DNA of 24,983 bases from Flavobacterium sp. UBA7680 (GTDB lineage: Bacteria > Bacteroidota > Bacteroidia > Flavobacteriales > Flavobacteriaceae), in assembly GCF_002482975.1 (NCBI RefSeq), contig NZ_DLHA01000025.1:1-24983 (forward strand). The letters run 5' to 3'. The translations under genes were made by a program, and so were the position numbers. Shown piece by piece: positions 22,955-24,983 of the stretch (within the stretch, counting starts at the first letter, position 1; every line of letters begins with the position of its first letter). The notes beneath the pieces are model-generated. The model saw only the letters and a list, made by a program, of their open reading frames with translations, made no database searches and was not told where the DNA came from.

Positions 22955-22969
22955 TTTTTTTAAAATTAA

Positions 22970-23004
22970 ATTGTTGTCGCAAATATAATATACGCGACAA
23001 CAAT
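22970..23004. promoter_or_regulatory. Dyad operator over the VOC gene promoter
   Basis: A perfect 11-bp inverted repeat ATTGTTGTCGC / GCGACAACAAT (22970-22980 with 22994-23004), spacer 13 bp. On the minus strand a full -7 match, TATATTTG (22980-22987), lies inside the dyad, 25 bp before the ATG. A protein bound here would block the promoter. Confidence 0.65.
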
Positions 23005-23054
23005 ATGCAAATGAATTTGCTTTTTTGTTTTTGATTTTTAGAAGTTACACAATC

Positions 23055-23158
23055 TTGTCATTTCGACTGAAAGGAGAAATCGCACTAGAAATTCTACAAA
23101 ATATGTCATCAATCTTTGTCGATTCCCGAGTGCGATTTCTCGTTCCTCGAAATGACAA
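23055..23158. repeat. Imperfect long inverted repeat (MITE/REP-like)
   Basis: Arms 23055-23086 and 23129-23158 pair over 12 bp (TTGTCATTTCGA), have a small internal mismatch, and pair again over 12 bp (AGAAATCGCACT). The 42-bp centre is AT-rich. No protein is encoded. The form suggests a dispersed non-autonomous element; I recall similar repeats in flavobacterial genomes but cannot confirm this here. Confidence 0.7.
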
Positions 23159-23218
23159 TGCTTTGCGTTTATTAGATTAATGTAAAAGATGCGGAGAAAA
23201 AAAATAGACATAAAAAAA

Positions 23219-23239
23219 CTCCTTAAGATAATTAAGGAG
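23219..23239 (-). terminator. Terminator of the outer-membrane protein gene
   Basis: An 8-bp stem CTCCTTAA / TTAAGGAG with a 5-nt loop. On the minus strand it is followed by a run of seven Ts (plus-strand A run 23212-23218), which suits the minus-strand gene that ends at 23287. Confidence 0.65.
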
Positions 23240-23286
23240 CTTATTTAAGAACTTTTTATGATGTGAAGAACTTTTCGTTAAATCGA

Positions 23287-23829
23287 TCAAAACCTATAAC
23301 CTACATTAAGTTCAATTTTATTCACAATATTATGATCTGTTTTGTTAGCATTAAATAATAAGGCTCCATAACCGACGTTAATTTCAAAAATAAATCCACT
23401 TTTTGTGGCCCATTTTCCACCTAAACCTGCGCCAAGAGCAAAATCATAAACATCAGGGTTTTCAATAAAAATGGAATGATCTTCTGAATCATATATTTTT
23501 TTTCCATCGATAGAAGTAAACATTCCAAATCCTTCAACAAAAAAGCCAGCGCCATATTTCTTTCCAAAATATCTTCTGTAGTATGGCGAGATAGAATAAT
23601 TTAAATCTTCATTGTTTGTATTGTCATATACCTTAAAAAAAGAAAGCCCCAATGATGACTTATGGTTTAGATGCCTTTCGTAACCTATCTCAAAAGATCC
23701 AGTTAAAGGAGCAAGTACATTTAATTTAACTTCATTATTTTTCTGATAAGGATTTGAATCAATTTCATTTTGAGCCTGAACAGAAAAAAATGAAAGAACC
23801 ATAAAAGTTGCCAAGTAATTTTTCTTCAT
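23287..23829 (-). CDS. Small outer-membrane beta-barrel-like protein
   Basis: A 180-residue exported protein. The signal peptide is MKKNYLATFMVLSFFSVQAQ. The mature part shows alternating beta-strands with aromatic girdles: VKLNVLAPLTGSFEIGYERH, SSLGLSFFKVYDN, SISPYYRRYFG, GAGFFVEGFGMF, LGAGLGGKWATKSGFIFEINVGYGALLF. It ends in ELNVGYRF, with the C-terminal Phe typical of barrels inserted by BamA. The pattern is like DUF3575 proteins, which have about eight strands. The role is unknown. Upstream bases 23830-24132 hold no gene I can support. Confidence 0.8.
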   Translation of the reverse strand: MKKNYLATFMVLSFFSVQAQNEIDSNPYQKNNEVKLNVLAPLTGSFEIGYERHLNHKSSLGLSFFKVYDNTNNEDLNYSISPYYRRYFGKKYGAGFFVEGFGMFTSIDGKKIYDSEDHSIFIENPDVYDFALGAGLGGKWATKSGFIFEINVGYGALLFNANKTDHNIVNKIELNVGYRF

Positions 23830-24065
23830 AAAATTAGATTTGTTTAAGTAGGGTAAACATATAATAATTTATTTCTGAAGATGTTAAAATGTGTTAAGCG
23901 GCTTGTTAAATAATATCCAAAATAAAACAACGGATTTTAAGGTACATAAATCTCAGTTAAAAGTTATGATTTCAGATCGGGTTTGTAATAGTAAAACGAA
24001 GAATAATATTTCTCACGTGCTAGCAGGAGAAGAAAAATTGAGCTTTATAAAAAAGTAGATTGTAA

Positions 24066-24103
24066 AGCTACAAATCGAACATGTTTCTTACCGATTTGTA
24101 GCT
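24066..24103. repeat. 12-bp inverted repeat of unknown role
   Basis: AGCTACAAATCG / CGATTTGTAGCT (24066-24077 with 24092-24103), spacer 14 bp, perfect. No T run follows on either strand, so it is not a standard terminator. It lies just downstream of the lipoprotein gene and is the only structure seen in the 303-bp spacer 23830-24132. Confidence 0.5.
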
Positions 24104-24132
24104 ATTATGGTAAATCACTGTTAATAGTAGTT

Positions 24133-24708
24133 TTAATTATAATACTCTGATATTGTAATAATTGTGTGTTTTTCTTTTTCTGAAATTTCTATCCCTTCAG
24201 AAATTAAATTGTCTTCTGGATTATCATCTTCAAACTCCAAAAAAAATGATGAATCACTATTATCAATTTTTTTAAATTGACCTTCGATAAGCTTGTTGCA
24301 ATAATTATTAAATTTAAATTTACAGGCTATATCGTTGATTTTTCTTATCAACGTACTGTCTAATTCCTTATTTGGATAAATATTGGTTTTAATTTCTACT
24401 GAACTGGCAAAATGGTCACAGCCGCCTTTATATACAGTTAGGGTATCACCATTGTATATTAATGTTGCTTTGTTACTTTTTGAATCCCAAACATATTTTT
24501 TGATTTCAAGTTCACTCAGCCATTCTTCTGTTATTTTTTTGTAATTGTCATCAAATACACAGTCTGAATCGTTTTCTAATTCATCATCTATTTTAACAAC
24601 CGAATCAGATTTAATATTTTTAATTATAGTGTTTTCTTTTTGTGTTTTTTTTTCTGTACAAGAAAGACTTATAATTAATATCAATACAGAATAGAATGTT
24701 TTTTTCAT
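24133..24708 (-). CDS. Lipoprotein of unknown function
   Basis: A 191-residue lipoprotein. The signal sequence MKKTFYSVLILIISLSC has a fair lipobox with Cys17, followed by TEKKTQKE, a charged segment that could serve as a surface-export signal in Bacteroidota. Four further cysteines lie at 50, 97, 129 and 137, so two disulfides in the periplasm or on the surface are possible. The middle reads as beta-strands (KATLIYNGDTLTVYKGGCDHF). The C-terminal part is acidic. I do not recognise a family, and the gene stands alone with spacers on both sides. Confidence 0.8.
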   Translation of the reverse strand: MKKTFYSVLILIISLSCTEKKTQKENTIIKNIKSDSVVKIDDELENDSDCVFDDNYKKITEEWLSELEIKKYVWDSKSNKATLIYNGDTLTVYKGGCDHFASSVEIKTNIYPNKELDSTLIRKINDIACKFKFNNYCNKLIEGQFKKIDNSDSSFFLEFEDDNPEDNLISEGIEISEKEKHTIITISEYYN

Positions 24709-24934
24709 AAAATTACTCTTAAATAGGATATATGTTTAATGATGTTCGACTTATTTACCTCAAAATTGGGTTGGTATGTCTAAAGAATGTTGGTGTTTTT
24801 TTTGTTTTAAAAATAGAACTTTTATTTGATAATACTTGAAGCGTGTCTCTTATCTGTTTAATGTTTTTTCCTGGTCGCGCATAAAAGAGGAATCGCGTGA
24901 TTTTAAGGTTTTAGATATTTTTTGAATAAGCATA

Positions 24935-24966
24935 AAAAAAGTCCTAATTTTCATTAGGACTTTTTT
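24935..24966. terminator. Terminator beside the right-edge tRNA gene
   Basis: Perfect 14-bp stem AAAAAAGTCCTAAT / ATTAGGACTTTTTT (24935-24948 with 24953-24966), loop TTTC. On the minus strand it begins 1 bp after the tRNA-like 3' end. Confidence 0.88.
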
Positions 24967-24967
24967 G

Positions 24968-24983
24968 TGGGGAGAGCAGGATT
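24968..24983 (-). tRNA. 3' end of a tRNA gene cut by the window edge
   Basis: On the minus strand the last 16 bases read AATCCTGCTCTCCCCA. These fit the end of a T-loop (AAT), the 3' strand of a T-stem (CCTGC), the acceptor 3' strand (TCTCCCC) and a discriminator A, with CCA not encoded. A terminator follows at once. The anticodon is outside the window; tRNA-Tyr is possible but not shown. Confidence 0.6.

Overview
The window looks like a piece of a Flavobacterium or close Flavobacteriia chromosome. It is AT-rich, its genes mostly lack a clear Shine-Dalgarno, several promoters carry TAnnTTTG-like -7 boxes, and the protein families (DUF4256, DUF6090, short EndoV-like, periplasmic-loop winged-helix regulators) are typical of that group. 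No phage, transposase, CRISPR array or plasmid gene is visible. Both edges lie next to strong intrinsic terminators, and the right edge cuts into the 3' end of a minus-strand tRNA gene.

Layout. (1) 341-3446, plus: a YdeI/OmdA-like protein, a DUF4256 protein, a divergent endonuclease V-like protein and a membrane protein with a plant-GRDP-like N-terminus and a Gly/Ser/Cys tail. (2) 3551-5915, plus: a tight operon of SDR, ABM-like monooxygenase, AraC regulator and MazG-like protein. (3) 5985-7374, plus: a Crp/Fnr-type regulator and another SDR, each preceded by the same 16-bp dyad. (4) 7450-10588, minus: MacB/FtsX-type permease and ATPase, divergent from 10875-13560, plus: an NtrC-type response regulator and its histidine kinase. 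(5) 13632-14054: a small membrane protein, then a cluster of nested palindromes. (6) 14289-16304: an HxlR repressor divergent from two tandem SDR genes, with six GTTAC units between. (7) 16364-19411, minus: a PQQ-type beta-propeller, a class C beta-lactamase-like serine hydrolase and an exported protein of unknown role, divergent from a membrane-tethered winged-helix regulator at 19592. (8) 20689-21396: a DUF6090-like protein converging on a frame-truncated XRE regulator. (9) 21995-24708, minus: MarR, a VOC/glyoxalase-like protein, a barrel-like outer-membrane protein and a lipoprotein, with a MITE/REP-like inverted repeat among them.

The common theme is small regulator-plus-oxidoreductase modules. 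Four SDR genes sit under three unrelated regulators (AraC, Crp/Fnr, HxlR), and each module has a readable candidate operator. The clearest is the repeated dyad TTTGnCA-AA-TGnCAAA in front of the Crp/Fnr gene and the SDR gene that follows it. Functional names come from family recognition by eye; operator assignments are inference from symmetry, repetition and position.
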